64,000 nucleotides of DNA from Epiperipatus broadwayi (GCA_028023455.1 JAQFVV010000152.1:2046001-2110000), one strand, 5' to 3'; numbered from the stretch's first letter, positions 1-13,844 are shown. Notes: generated from the letters alone by a model not told the origin. Numbers and translations are program-made.

Positions 1-240
1 CAGCAGCTGAATTAAGATTTGACTGCTCTCTGCAACAGTTAAGTTAGCAATACAAACTTCAGACCCTTGGGTATTATCATTTCTTCATACACCCATATAT
101 ATTTTTTTCTAGAACAATCTTGCTCATCAGCCAATTACAATTTATCTCTTACATTGTAATTTTCATGACAACCAATTAAATAAAATTTCCTTCTTAATCA
201 TAGATGTTGAAAACAAGTATCTTCTTGCAAAAAACAACAA
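1..240. other. AT-rich flank, no gene recognised
   Basis: Non-repetitive AT-rich sequence before the microsatellite. On the minus strand a splice-acceptor-like TTAACTGTTGCAG/AG occurs near position 31, but the sequence after it does not read as the missing FABP exon 4, so no exon is called. Confidence 0.4.
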
Positions 241-1568
<1,328 letters not shown>

Positions 1569-1800
1569 TGACTCATAAAACTAATGATATGAATAAGTGT
1601 ACTATATTTATGAGAGTTGGTCATAAATAAATTTATATCTAGAGTGTATTGAAAGCCAGGGATTTATATTACAAAATGTGTGCTCCATTGTAAAATCATG
1701 TTAGTATTATATGTATTTTACAGATTAATGTTTTAAAATTAATTAAAGTAAACACTGGACACTTTACAAATAAATACTATTGTTTTGTATTTATTTCCAG

Positions 1801-2031
1801 CATGTATGTGCAATCAAAGTTAAAAGATATGGAAAATGTATTATTAAAGCATTTTTGCAGTCTTGAAAATGAGATATTCATCAATGGGACAATTCTTTTC
1901 ATTGCATATTCTACATCATCGTCAGATGATGATACCATGATCAACAAGGTCATTTATCCAGGATGTGGTTTGATCATTGCCCTTTACAACTAGACTAAAC
2001 CCTTTGATTAACCTAAATACATATATCTCAG
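1801..2031 (+). other. Possible small exon (weak)
   Basis: A pyrimidine-rich acceptor-like sequence (TATTTATTTCCAG) ends at 1800. A strong donor-like sequence (CTCAG/GTGAGT) lies near 2031. Between them is a 63-codon frame starting ATG at 1802 and stopping at 1993, before the donor. The frame has no recognised motif. It could be a non-coding or terminal exon of an unknown plus-strand transcript, or chance in AT-rich DNA. Only transcript data would decide. Confidence 0.15.
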
Positions 2032-3339
2032 GTGAGTAAATTGTGTGATTGGAGACTCCTGTGGTTTTTTTTAGGTCTGTAGATTTATACTTAACAATGT
2101 TCCCATATAATGAAAGATGATTTTCATTGCTGTACACATTCAAAATATAAAAAGCTTTTGTTTGAGTGCCCAATATTTTCCATTGAACTTGAAGAATTAT
2201 CTATACCTGATACAATCCAATGAGCAAAGCAACAATTAGAATGCACACCTATAGCAAGAACTAATTTTTTTTTGTTGGTGGCTTAGTATATATGGAAATT
2301 TAATTCCCATTGGCAAAGTATTAAGGCCAATCCATCATTCACTTTGTTAGATGACAGAAACACATTCTATATTACAAAGAAAATTGTCATAAATTGTTAT
2401 GATAAATTGTGTAATGTAAATATGTTTATGGTTAAACACCATTATATCTTGTCTGACAATTATGATGCTCTCTAAATAAACGATTCTTTTTTGTATCATC
2501 TGGACTACTTTTCAATTCCATATTCAATTCATTGGGAGTAGTTCTTGTTCTATATGATTTGTCCAGAAATTACAAATAGTGGTTGTGTGGTGGTCATCAT
2601 CATTATATTGTAAAGAAAATATTTTGAATTCTGTTAAAAATATTAATAATGAATATGTGTCGATGTATTTCCTGATAATTAATGCCAGATAGCATCCAAA
2701 TCAATTAAAATATATTTAAACATATATAAGCTGACTATTACAATATTCAATTAATCCATTTGCTTACATGTTGACAAAAATAAACTTAAGTTTTTTATGT
2801 TCTTAAAAGTAGAATAGCTTCAGTTCCAGCTGAGATTATTGGAAAAATTCTAAAACATAGTGATGATATGTTAGCTACAAAACTATTAGAATTTTTAGAT
2901 GTAATAGGTATGCACTTGTGAAGCTGTGTCATTTGATCATAAGGAAGCTTCTAAGTGTTTCAATTTTTAAAAAAATAAGACTATGGTAATTATTGTAGAA
3001 TCAATAGTAGTGTTTTCAATAAATGTTTAACTATACTGCTTCCAGTAATAAATGACTTGTTATCAAAAGTCAGTCTGTTTTAAAACTAAAAAATCATTAT
3101 AACATGGTTTTATTAAATGAAAGAAAAATATTAAGAATAAAGAACGGTCTTGTACATTTCTTCTAATTTCATCAAAAAAATTGTGCTATCTATCAATGTT
3201 TATTAATATAATTTGGCTTTTATATGATAGAATGAAAGGAGTATAATGGAAATAATTGTAGCATATGAAAGAGAAATTATTATTAGGCAAAAAAAGAGCT
3301 AGCTCCAACTCTATTTTCAATTTTTATGACAATCATTTA
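2032..3339. other. AT-rich intergenic or intronic DNA, nothing recognised
   Basis: No coding frame with a recognisable motif, no repeat structure and no RNA gene seen. Given the FABP exon at 6.0 kb on the minus strand, this could be intron 3 or downstream DNA of that gene. A scan of minus-strand frames for the expected Arg-x-Tyr end of an FABP found no convincing exon. Confidence 0.4.
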
Positions 3340-4322
3340 TATCATCATCAACTATTATCAATCCACTGCAGGATGAAGGTCTCTCCAAGTTCAATCCATC
3401 TTTTCCTATCTTTAGCTTCTCTTCTCCACATCACCCCTGCACACTTTCTTATTTCATCCATCCATCTCACATGTGATCTCTTTCTGGGTCTTTTACAATC
3501 TCTTGGAATCCAGTTTAAAATTTAAATTGTCCCATATGTCCAGCCCAACTCCACTTCAGTCTTTTAATTTTTTAAATGAGGTCAGTAACACCTGTTTTTT
3601 CTCTTACCCATACATTGTGTTTTCAATCTCTTCTTGTTACTCCCAACATGCATCTCTCCATACTTCTTTGAGTGGTCTGAAGTCTCTGTATTGCTCTTCT
3701 ATTAAGTATCCAAGTCTCAGATCCATAAGTAAGAACTGGCAAAACACATTTATTAAAAAACTTCCTTTTCAAACACATAGGCATATTTCCTTTTAGTATA
3801 AAGTTATTTCTACCAAAAGCACTCCAACCAAGTTTAATTCTATGATTAATTTCAGCCATTATATTTCCATCTGTATTAATAATCTGACCAAGGTATTTGT
3901 AATTGTTAACTTCTTAAGAACTCATCATAATCAATCTTTATTTTCATATTTTGAGAAAATCTATTAAACATTACTTTAGTCTTTTTAACATTTATCTTTA
4001 GTCCTACTTTCATCTGATAACTCCTGCAACATTTCCTGTAGCTCTAAAGCATTATTTGCAAAAACAACTACATCAACTGCAAAATCTAAATGACTTAAAT
4101 AATTTCCATTCACTTTCACTTCTTTAGCTTCCCATTTTAATCCACAAAATATTTCTCGCAGCACTATTGTAAAAAGTTTTGGAGATATGGAGTCACCCTG
4201 TCTTACACTTTTTTCAATGTTGATTTTCCTACTATAATTATGTAATCTAATTGTTGCTGTTGCGTTTTTATAAATATTCTTTAAAATATGACAATATCCT
4301 GGATTGACACCTTGATGACCAT
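3340..4322 (-). pseudogene. RTE-type LINE fragment, reverse transcriptase C-terminal half
   Basis: Minus-strand reading shows blocks typical of RTE-clade LINEs. In order they are an RQGDSISPKLF block (RT motif B), the catalytic motif region, a long spacer, then GWSAFG...LPMCLKRK-like text, a block ending CVLPVLTYGSETW (about 3,740-3,790), QRSMERCMLG, and finally degraded RWMDEIRK/GVTWRREA-like sequence. It ends near 3,340 in a short TGATGA tail, as RTE elements often do. The element is 5'-truncated at about 4,322, where a fold-back repeat begins. It carries several frameshifts and stops, and the catalytic motif expected as FADD reads F-A-V-D at 4,072-4,083. It is a dead copy. The clade call rests on remembered RTE consensus text. 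Confidence 0.85.
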
Positions 4323-4327
4323 TTATA

Positions 4328-4606
4328 TATAGGAGTTTAAACTCAGACTTTCACACAACCCTCATATATCTATGCTATCTCATACTGCTTTGATTGTATA
4401 TATATGTGGAGATGATAATCTGGACCAACTGACAAGTGCTGATTTAGCATAAAATATATATATATTGGTGATTATTTATTTTTCCGACCTGTGTGTAATC
4501 AAGTGTATCAGCAGTATGAGATAGCATGGATAGTTGAGGGTCATGTGAAAGTCTGAATTCAAACCCCGTATATATTACATATAGAAGTGTAGATATGAAA
4601 AAGCCT
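4328..4606. repeat. Fold-back, tRNA-like dispersed repeat (copy A)
   Basis: Two inverted arms face each other across a short AT spacer. The left arm has TTTAAACTCAGACTTTCAC and TATGCTATCTCATACTGCT. The right arm has the reverse complements, through to AAAAAGCC. Each arm read outward has a Pol III B-box-like GAGTTCAAATCCC stretch preceded by TAGCATGGATAGTTGAGG, which resembles an A box. This suggests tRNA-derived SINE units placed back to back. The left arm is shorter than in the 54.8-kb copy. Related copies lie at 45.2, 49.0, 54.8 and (diverged) 57.3 kb. Confidence 0.75.
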
Positions 4607-5233
4607 TTATTGTGGGGAAAAAATGCTGTATGAAAATCATTTATGAAACTGATTATAAGTGATTTTCATGAAGTAGTTATAAGATGTGGTACATTATTTA
4701 ATAGTGGACTTTTTATTTTGAAATGATTAAAAGCAAAAATAAACACTTCATTATTTTTAATTCTGAATATAAACTATGTGCTGACTGTCAATTCAAACAT
4801 CAGTCTACAGAATGCACTTAATGATTTAAATGCAGCATAAAATATAGTAACCCATATTCTTAAGCACTGCTGCTGCAGCTTTTTAATAAATTCAAAAGCA
4901 AGGTATTTCATTTCAGTGAAATGGCAGAACTAGTTATAGCTAAGAAATTAACTATGTGTTGTTAAAAAATAAATAAATTAACTTTTGCAGTTTAATTTAC
5001 AAAGCTGTTATTTTATGAGATTTGATTATAACATGAAGATGTAAAAAAAAAATCCATTTAATGATACTATTTAATGTCTAAACCCATAATGGCAAAATTA
5101 TTTAGACCAATTAGTATGTTTTTCAGCTTGTTGTATCGGGTATTATAGAATCTACTAAAATTTATCTTTATTGGATTCAACAAATGAAATAAACGAATAA
5201 TAACTGATTCCTACAAAAAGTATTTTATGTCAA
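4607..5233. other. AT-rich DNA, nothing recognised
   Basis: No gene, repeat or RNA signal identified between the fold-back repeat and the tRNA-like sequence. Confidence 0.4.
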
Positions 5234-5304
5234 TTGTTGGTGGCTAGCAGTTAGCATAGCTGCCTTCCAAGCAGCTGGCCCGGATTTGCTTCCCGGTCAA
5301 TGCA
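5234..5304 (+). pseudogene. tRNA-Gly(TCC)-like pseudogene or SINE head
   Basis: The 71-nt segment follows the layout of animal tRNA-Gly(UCC). It has TGGTGG at the start, an A-box-like region ending TTAGCATAGC, a perfect anticodon arm CTGC-CTTCCAA-GCAG carrying TCC, and a T-arm region CCGGATTTGCTTCCCGG followed by CAATGCA. The acceptor stem has one mismatch and several G-T pairs. The T stem has one mismatch, the conserved TTCGA of the T loop is TTTGC, and the D loop is one base short. It is therefore probably not a working gene. It could be a decayed tRNA gene or the head of a tRNA-Gly-derived SINE. Confidence 0.7.
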
Positions 5305-6035
5305 CTTGACATATGAAAAAAAAGTATTTTATGGTGAACTTGACTCTTTAACACTACAAATGTATTTAAGAGATTCTAATGAACGGCAATAATGATTGTA
5401 TTCATTACAAGTAGAATACAATGAATATTTACAATTAGATAAGATGCTGAAATCTTTTAGAAATTAATGTTTTCTGCAAAAATTATGAGAGAGCATCACA
5501 AACAAACAAATAAACAGAATAAATCACAATTTCTATAAATGGATATATATGGTTAATAGATTGATTTATGTACTCATAACAACTCATCTCTAGTATGTGA
5601 TTGTTTGTTTTTTTTTCTTTTTGGAGTTTAAAGCACTATTTAATTGCAAGTGGATGCTTCTGATGATTTTTATAGTTTCAAATTCTTAAGGTGAATAATT
5701 TTAAACCATGATTTACATTAACAAAAATGTTTAAAAATTATCAGATTAACAATTATCCATAAACCCGGTTTTTTTTTTTAACTTGAAAAAAACTTAGATA
5801 AAATCCAAAAATTTTGACTACTGAAGACAAAATTCATAATTGCTTTTTTAAATATTATACAAAATAGTTTAGCTAATTTAAAATGTAAGTGACTAGAAAA
5901 TAAATACATAGACTACTATACATTAAAAATAATACTTGTTAAAAGTCCAGCGTTAATTGTTTTATTAACTTGCAACATCATACTTAATGAGTTTTTTTAT
6001 ATATAAAAATTTTTAAACTAATTTACTAAACTTAC
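5305..6035. other. AT-rich DNA following FABP exon 3, probable start of intron 3
   Basis: This lies directly downstream (minus strand) of FABP exon 3 and begins with a good donor GTAAGT. A weak minus-strand frame near 5,757-5,785 ends Arg-Val-Tyr-Gly-stop but comes from a run of A residues, so it is not called as exon 4. Nothing else is recognised. Confidence 0.5.
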
Positions 6036-6137
6036 CATTAGCATATTATTTTCTGAAAACTCTCTAATAATTGTCACTTCATTTGTGTCTGTTTTTCTTC
6101 TTTGAACTAATTTATTTCCATCTCTTGTGATCACAGA
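6036..6137 (-). CDS. FABP: Fatty-acid-binding protein family, exon 3
   Basis: Minus-strand exon of exactly 102 bp (34 codons), bounded by acceptor TTTTGGTAG and donor ATG/GTAAGT, in phase 0 at both ends. It translates to 34 residues beginning S-V-I-T-R-D-G-N-K-L-V-Q and containing V-T-I-I-R-E-F, then ending E-N-N-M-L-M. This is the strand-turn-strand region of the intracellular lipid-binding barrel (family consensus: S-x-x-T-x-D-G-x-K-L-V-Q then T-x-x-R-E). The Arg in T-I-I-R-E matches the conserved ligand-carboxylate-contacting Arg of the family. FABPs are small cytosolic carriers of fatty acids. The 102-bp length and phase match the classical exon 3 of FABP genes. Exon 2 lies 28.6 kb upstream. 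Exon 4, which should carry the Arg-x-Tyr motif, was not found. Confidence 0.9.
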
Positions 6138-7080
6138 CTACCAAAATAAATGTTTAAAATTTATCATTTATTTAGCAATATTTTATACTAATGTATGTAC
6201 AGTTTATTGTAATACATATATATATATTACAAAGAAATCAAGTCATATGTCACATGACCTAATTTAATTAATAATTATAATTGATATATATATCATTAAA
6301 ACCAGTCATCACTTAGACAATCCCAACATCAATAACAATCAACAAATTTAAATTGTTGTCATGGCAACCTCCTTTTAACAATAAAGATATATATGCATAT
6401 ATATTGAAATGAAATAATGATGCAACAACTTTTTTAGGGTTATATATATATTCAATAGTACTGCAAAATAAGATCTAAAATTTTGATAAAAATAAATTAA
6501 TTTCTTAGGATTATTCAATAGTATGTGTTTACATGAGTTATTATATTTCACGAAAATATTGCAAATATAATAGTTCTTATTATAAGAATTAATCAAGCAT
6601 AATTAATCTTCATTTAATCTAAGATTAGCAATTTTTTAAATATTAAAATTGGCTAATAATTTATCTCAAGGTAACAAAATAATTGCCTGGATGTAAAGTG
6701 TGTTTATGCATCTTATCCAATATGTTTTGTATTTCAAGTAGTATCACTAATAAAAATAATGTATTTAATCCAAATACATTTATGTGTAATCTAATATCTC
6801 AAATATGACTTTCATCTCGTAAATATGCAGAACGATGCTCCTTTAATACTGACAAAGGAGAATTATTTTTTAAAAAATTAACACTTGCTATATTCCATGA
6901 TATAAAATAAATGATAAAATAAATAATAACATAAATTTCTAATAAATATTAATATTTGTTTCCTAAATCTAATTTTAAGCTTGGAATATGAAAAGTGTGT
7001 TATTATACAATGTTCCAAAAACACTAACATGAAATAACATTTGTCTAAATTGCATTTTGTTATTAAATCAGTAATAATTG
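6138..7080. other. AT-rich intron DNA, nothing recognised
   Basis: Only short AT microsatellites (for example 6,207-6,230) and no coding or repeat signal. Confidence 0.4.
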
Positions 7081-7475
7081 CTACAGTTGTTTCTCAGACA
7101 GCCAATCAGATTTTTAAACAGCTGTCTTTAAGAATGATCAGGCTTTTGACACATGACAGAGATTTTGATAAGAAAAGGATGATACCACCTTTTCTCAACT
7201 TAACTTTATATATATATATAACCCAGTCTTAAGCATCTTGGCCTGAAAGCTGTAATATCGTAAATTAAAAGCTCAGTGAGTAATAAATTAATATGTTTAT
7301 ATTTCAAGCTTTCAGGCCAAAATGCTTAAGACTGGCTTATATATATAAAAAGTTAAGTTGAGAAAAGATGGTATCATCCTTTTCTTATCAAAATCTCTGT
7401 CATATGTCAAAAGCCTGATCGTTCTTAAAGACAGCTATTTGAAAATCTGATTGGCTGTCTGAGAAACAACTGTAG
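7081..7475. repeat. Long hairpin, arms about 170 bp (MITE-like)
   Basis: The left arm 7,081-7,251 (starting CTACAGTTGTTTCTCAGACA) is the reverse complement of the right arm 7,308-7,475. The loop is 56 bp. The arms are well conserved, including GGCTTTTGACA and GGCCTGAAAGCT, with a TA microsatellite of different length in each. No coding capacity. It fits a palindromic MITE or fold-back repeat. No target duplication was recognised. Confidence 0.85.
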
Positions 7476-10400
7476 TGCATGTGAAAGAATAGAAACCTTT
7501 CAATTATTACTAACATAAAATAGTAATATGTTGCTTGTTATTTCAAAATAATCCTCAGTTTGAATACTGGAGGATACAGGATAATACAAAATAAATGCTC
7601 CATGGAATCATTAATTTGTTCATCTCCACAACCAATCAATTATTTTCACTCTTTAGAAAGAAGCAAGTGCAATTATTGCTTACCTTACCTAAATAATATT
7701 TACAACATTGGGCTTATTTATTTCATCTCAAAATCCTTTTTCTGGATTCTTTTGTAGGCTTAAGCATTAAAGTCTAGTAATAAAATATGACTAAATCATT
7801 AGGATGTTTTATTGGATAATATATAATATGATATATGAGTGATGCATAAAATATTTCTTAGAGATTTACTCACCTCATTAACAATGATTAAATCCATTTA
7901 ACTTTGAGATTAAAGCTTAAAATTCCATAAAACATTTAATAATTGCAATCTAGCAAAGTTTTATATAAGTTTTAAAAATTATTTGCATTTATACCATCAA
8001 AACCTAAGGTAAATCACACTCATTCTTATTCAATATCACCAATAATAACTTTAAATAAAAAATATTACCTGTACATTCATATGAAAATATCCGAAAAACT
8101 TTTATACTTTTTATTGCAATAACAATAAATATATTAACTAGGAAAAAGCAATTATAATAAAGTTCACTAAATAATCCATCAGTTTATATTCCAGCTGTTA
8201 TAATGATTTAAACTTTATCCCAATGGGAATATTAATACGTGATAATATTCCAATGTTTATGGGAATTCACAAAGACATTTAAATGACAGCATTCTAGACA
8301 ATGTAAAGTACAATTAATTTTCCTTTTTTAATGTAATCCTTTTGGGTGCAAAATATAAAGATTAATAAATTATATTTGACACACTTGTTAATACAAGATG
8401 TTATAATTAATATATTAATCAATTTTGAGGTTGGTTTTTAAATTCAACATTTATCATATTCAATATTTGTATTATGTGTGTGAGCACTTCTGTTTGCTTA
8501 TACAATTTGCTAGCTTTGTTCTTTAATAAGAATAATGACAAAAATATAAGCATATGTATTTTATACAAGCATTGATTAGAAAAATGTGCTTGGAAAACCA
8601 CTTTTAAATGCTTTATAAAATTAAATTTTTCTCTTAAGCATTAATGTGGTAGACTTTTGGACTTTATATTGATCATATTATATGGTATTCAACCAATGAT
8701 AGTAATGAATATATTTGCTTAACTACAAAAAAAAATAAAGCCAATAAAATGTTTAGTTTTTTAATTATATTATACAATTGCAATGATGCTGTAAGGTTAT
8801 AATTTATATATACTGTGATCATGCAATTTGCTGCAGTCCTTTTTAAAAGAGTTTAAAATAGCTGGTTTTGTAAAAAAAAAAATTATTAGTCAGTAGTATT
8901 TTGTATTAATTTTATGCATAAGAGAAACTTAAACCTGCTAGATAAAATTTTAATAGACCTGCCTAAAGTATTTAAAACTTATATTGGTATAATTTTAAAA
9001 ATAGAAGTAGTATATAATGTATTATTTAAAGTATAGAATTAATTAATGTTTTTTATTAAAGAATATGTTAAAGCAATAGTTTAAATGTAAAATGTAATAT
9101 TATACAATTTTTCTAATATGTTTTAAATAATTTTATTTATTCGGTTATTATTTAATTATTGTAAAATGTTCTAAAGATGATGTTATCATGTCTATAATGT
9201 ATGTGTGTAGGTGTCTAGGAACACACATATTGTGGAATATTCAAAATTAATTTTAGTTCCTTGTTAATAAAATTAGATATAGGTAAATGCTGCAAAGTAA
9301 TTTTTATAAATTCTATTTTAAAGTATAATGATTTTTATTATAGTGTTTAAATAATATTTATTTTCTAAAGTTATTACTAAAATTAGTTATATTTTTAGTG
9401 TTTAAATGAATATATTTTATATTGTAAAGTAGTAAATAAAGGTATTAAAATATAAAAAATTAATTAAGTTAAAATTATTTTAGAAAATAATTTGTAGATA
9501 ACAATTTAATCTACATATTAATTAGTATCTGAAATAAATTTTATCAGCCAATTGGGTAACAAGAGAAAAATGTTATAAATACAGGTGTTTTAGCTAACTT
9601 TAGTTAGTCTAGTCTTAATTACTTTAATGTTTTTTATTTGCTTAATTAGTCTAAATTATTTAAGCAAAGTTATAATTTTTTTCAAATATTTTCTTTTCTT
9701 AGTAAAGTATATTTTAAATGATGAATAGCCTAAAATTTAGTGTAATGCATTCCATTATGGGGTAAACAAGTTAATTCCCTGTCAGTGCAATTTATATTGG
9801 AACTTAATAAAACCATGATAATTTATGGAGACCGATAATAGTTATCTAACCACTGCACAAATGCAAAGAAGAAATTTTAAATCCTGAAACCATACAACTA
9901 AGAAAAGCCTATATAGGAGTCATAAGAACTTTCTATTTAATTTTATCTGTATGAATGATATGAAAGGACATTTATATTGAGTTATTATGATAAATCCTCA
10001 TAAATATAAACTTTTGTGGAAATTCTGTACCACTATTATTTTGAGGAAAGTCATTAAAAGCTATTTGAAAAGTTATTCATTAAAAAGGAAGAAAAGAAAA
10101 AATATATTTTGCAAGTAAAGTAATGTGAGATAATGAACTCGATAAATGGGCATATTTTTTTATATTATTTGCAAATGCCTCAATGATAATGTTTTGCTAC
10201 TAATCTTTTTAAGAAGAAAGAAAAATAGCCTAAATGAATATTATATATTCTTTAAATTATGCATGGAAAATGAAAAGAAAATGTTTACCTGTTTAGAGAG
10301 AGAATGAATTTTAAATATTGTTTTAAAATTCTCTTTAAGTCTTTAATGAAATATTACCTGAATGGAGAAAACTATAAAAATCTTGTAAGAGGCTAATTAA

Positions 10401-12119
10401 TAAATGTGTACATGTCTAAAAAAAATTTGAAATTTAAAAAGCTATCATATTATAAATTATTGTTATCCTAATGCATGAATATATGTGGAGAATAATTTGA
10501 ATAGAAAATTGTTGGACAAAAATAAATAAAATAATTAGTGATATTATTCTTTAAAATCTTTGCAAGCACTTCTTGATGAAAATATTAGTTTTGTTACGAT
10601 TTTAGAAAAAGTCTGGACCAGAAAGAAAAATGTTTGAATGTGACATTTTTTTTCCTGTTAAAAATAATTATTTATTATGGATGCTTCCCATAAGTTTGTG
10701 TTCAATTTGATATGCTAAGGAAATATATTCTTAGACAGACTTTTTATCAAGTACCGATGAACAAAATTTCGATGGGATTTTTAAAGATTAACTTTTGTGT
10801 TTTTGAGTTCATTGATTAGCATGGTGGGAAAAAAGTCTCTTTGCTGTAAGAACTTTTGGTTGTTAAGAGCAACAGCTCTCCCATTTTTAGGAGCAGTAAG
10901 CAAGAAAAAAAAGCAAGGATTCTATAGTGTACTTCTAAATTTTTATCATTTTCTATTTTAATATTAATATTTTTAGAAATAATATGTAAATTAATGTGTT
11001 TTTTTTTTAGTAATAAGTTATAATTTTAAGATTTGAGTAGTTTTATTTGAAATAAAGAAAAATAATGGATATTAAAAAATTTAACATTTTCTGAAAGGGA
11101 AAGAAGTCTATACTTTTTATATAGATGAACAACCATGAAGAGGAGTTCACTATATTGAATTTTAATAATTTTGGGATAAAGGTAAATTGTTATTCATTTT
11201 AATAATATTTTAATGTATGTTGATTTATCTATCATATTGCATAGTTATTGAAACCAGATGGTATCATATTTATATGATTAATATTATGTTAATTATTTTC
11301 AGAACATAATATGAGGGTATAAAATATACTGAGTGAGTTATCTAAAGTTATCTAGTTAATTTATGAATGCTTAAGTATGTGTAATTAAAATATTATATTA
11401 AATTGCAAAATATTATTCCATATAGCATCTGTTTAGATACAAAAGATAAACATGTTGATATCTGAATTATTTAATATCATAGAATAATTGAATGAAAGTG
11501 TGATATAAATGAATCTTATAAAATCATTTGTGTAATATTTTGAATCTTCCTGACTTTATTTTAGATATTTATTTTAAATTTTTATTAATTATTTTGTTTG
11601 AAGTGAATAGAATTTGTTTATGATGATGAAAGAAGTATTTGTTAGCACAAGATGGCACTACTATATGGAGAGTTTTGCTTTGTTTTGGATTGTTTAATAA
11701 TAATTATTGTGCTAGTATGAGATAGTGATCATGTGATATTTGGAGTGTGGAAGATGAAATATAGTGATCCAGGAATCCTGGGTGATATATTGTTTATGAA
11801 GTATATTGTCATGAATTAATGAATAAAATTTAAGTAATAAAATTTATATTTTTCTTTCTATAGTTTAGTAAGTGCTCAGGTAGGAGCCTGACCAGAATTT
11901 AAGGTATATGAAAAATATGTGATTTTAAGCACTGCAACCATGATATTTCATATTAGTTTGAATTATTGTCTTATTCATACCCCTCACTGCAATCACTATT
12001 TATCATCACCAGATTTTATATCATGAACATTATAGTTTTAAATGTTGGTAGGTTGTTAATATTTGTCAAAAGCAAGAAGAAAAAAAATTATCATAAATGA
12101 TTTTTTTAAGTCACACTTT
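7476..12119. other. AT-rich intron DNA, nothing firmly recognised
   Basis: No convincing gene. A fragment near 11,645-11,690 (GGCACTACTATATGGAGAG) resembles the terminus of the dispersed repeat seen at 51.3 and 56.3 kb. The stretch 10,730-10,910 is of higher complexity but has no recognised motif. Confidence 0.4.
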
Positions 12120-12410
12120 TCTTTATTTTGCCATAATATCCTATAAATACAATTTATCCAAATAACTTTAAACACTGTTTAGCAAAACTCTTTATTTGTA
12201 CATACACCTATGCTTTGACTGACCTGTAGTCTTCTTTAGAGCTATGATATAATGAACAAAATAAAATAAAATATATAATTATATAATAACTCTATAAAAA
12301 ATGTAAATAATAAAAAACTAAAACAAACATAAAATATGTTAAAAAAAACTAATAAAATTGAAATAAATAATCAAACCCAAATATTAAAAAAATAGAGAAT
12401 AAGATAAATA
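12120..12410 (-). mobile_element. Retroelement 3'-tail-like repeat, copy 1
   Basis: On the minus strand this reads AGCTCTAAAGAAGAC, then GTCAAAGCATAGGTG, TACAAATAAAG, with A/T-rich sequence on the 5' side. It matches, inverted, the copy at 24,780-25,080 over roughly 250 bp. The CTGA-n-GAAGA ... GTCAAAAC arrangement also occurs at 52.4 kb in an otherwise different sequence. I associate this motif, from memory, with 3' ends of certain retroelements, including Penelope-like ones. That assignment is tentative. Confidence 0.55.
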
Positions 12411-12958
12411 AAAATGAAAGGAGTGAAGAAAAAAGAAAGGTGAAAATAGATATATAGGAATAAAAACAAATAATAATATCATAGTGAATAAATTTAACAA
12501 AATTATAAAGAAGATTAATAAAAGATACAAAAGAATAATTACTACAAAAATAGTTAATAAAAAGGAGAAAACCTATTAAATTTGATAGATAACAAATACA
12601 TGGGATATAATAAAGATAATAAAGAAATAATTAATGGAGTATTTGTGATAAAATGCAAACAATGACTAGATAGTAGGATTGATAACAAATATGTGGAAAA
12701 AACAAAAAAATCTATAAAAACAAGATTAAAAAAACATATAGCTGATAATAAATCACTGATATACATACAAAAGAAACAGGACACAAATTTACACAAAGTT
12801 CAATAAAATTGAGGTTACATACAGAAAGTATTAAAGAAAGAAAAATAAAAGGAGCTATATTAATAAGAAAGATAAAACCAAAATTTAATAGAGATTCTGG
12901 GATTAGGATGAGATTGGTATAGATATAGTTATTAAATAAAATATATAGAGGTAAATAA
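12411..12958. other. A-rich low-complexity intron DNA
   Basis: A strongly A-rich plus strand with many AATAAA and AAAATAA words. The left end continues the homology of the retroelement-tail repeat. No other feature seen. Confidence 0.4.
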
Positions 12959-13844
12959 AAAATTTAAACAATAAATAATTTATACAATTAAAATAAATGG
13001 AAATGATTTTTTTATCAATAACAAACATATAAAATTAAACATCAATTGATTTTAAACTTAAAGGTCAAATAGAAACTCCATTTTAACATTTAAATTGCTT
13101 TCACGAAAGTTCTTAATTATTTAAAAAAAATTTTAAGTTCATTGTTAACAGCTTACGGAAGAAGAGTCCAGGTTCTTGTTTTTCCACGGAGTCCTTGTTT
13201 GAAACCCGGTCAGATGTTCCGGAGGTAGCATTAGCTGGTTCCTTTCGGTATCACAATCAGTTCATTTTTTAAAATAGAGAGAGAGTGTGTGATATTGCGT
13301 CTCTATCACCACTCTCAAAACAAACAGCTGGAACTGCCCAATACTCAATATTTCTCCTTTTTATATTATCCACACGGATTCAAACAACAAAACGTCACCA
13401 ATCCATCACTTTCGTTAGGGTCCGAGCCAAGGCTTGGTGCTTCCATTGGTCCAGCTAATTTCTCTTATCTAATTTCCATCTGACCCTTTAATTACGTAAG
13501 AGCCTTGAGGGCTAGCTTGTTTTTCAAATAATAAACAATCATTTCCATTTATAGATTACAGGAATTAATTAATACCTGTTTTTATTTTAACTTATATTAA
13601 ATATTTTAATATTTAACTCTTGTATTTTTTTATCAAAAAAAAAAAAAAACCTTCAAATACCCTTTTTTTATTTATATATTAAAAAAAATATTTTTAAAGT
13701 TTAGCATCTGTGCGAATATATATATTTAACAACATTTTAATTTTAGCGTCTAGTTTTTTTATAGATTTTTAATACATTTATTTTTATTTGCGAACTTTGT
13801 TTTTCTTTTAAATTAATGTAACGACATATCTATATATCGTTATA
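12959..13844 (-). repeat. LTR3, truncated copy of the TGTAACG LTR family
   Basis: From 13,844 (minus start TATAACGATATATAGATATG, a TGTAACG variant) leftward to 12,959 this matches LTR1 at about 23,197-24,072, with only scattered differences in the 13,000-13,380 part. Homology stops at 12,959, while LTR1 continues for another 1.2 kb, so the LTR 3' portion is missing. The first 26 bases form a near-palindrome (TAACGA...TCGTTA). The short frame around 13,289-13,483 is chance. Confidence 0.8.

Noticed and set aside
1-31. Acceptor-like site with following sequence on the minus strand at the window start
   Set aside because: The downstream text does not read as the C-terminus of FABP or any family in any frame, and the window ends after 30 bp.
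5757-5785. Candidate FABP exon 4 (minus strand, ending Arg-Val-Tyr-Gly-stop)
   Set aside because: Too short for the normal 17-codon exon, built largely from an A-run, and preceded by a stop. It looks like chance.
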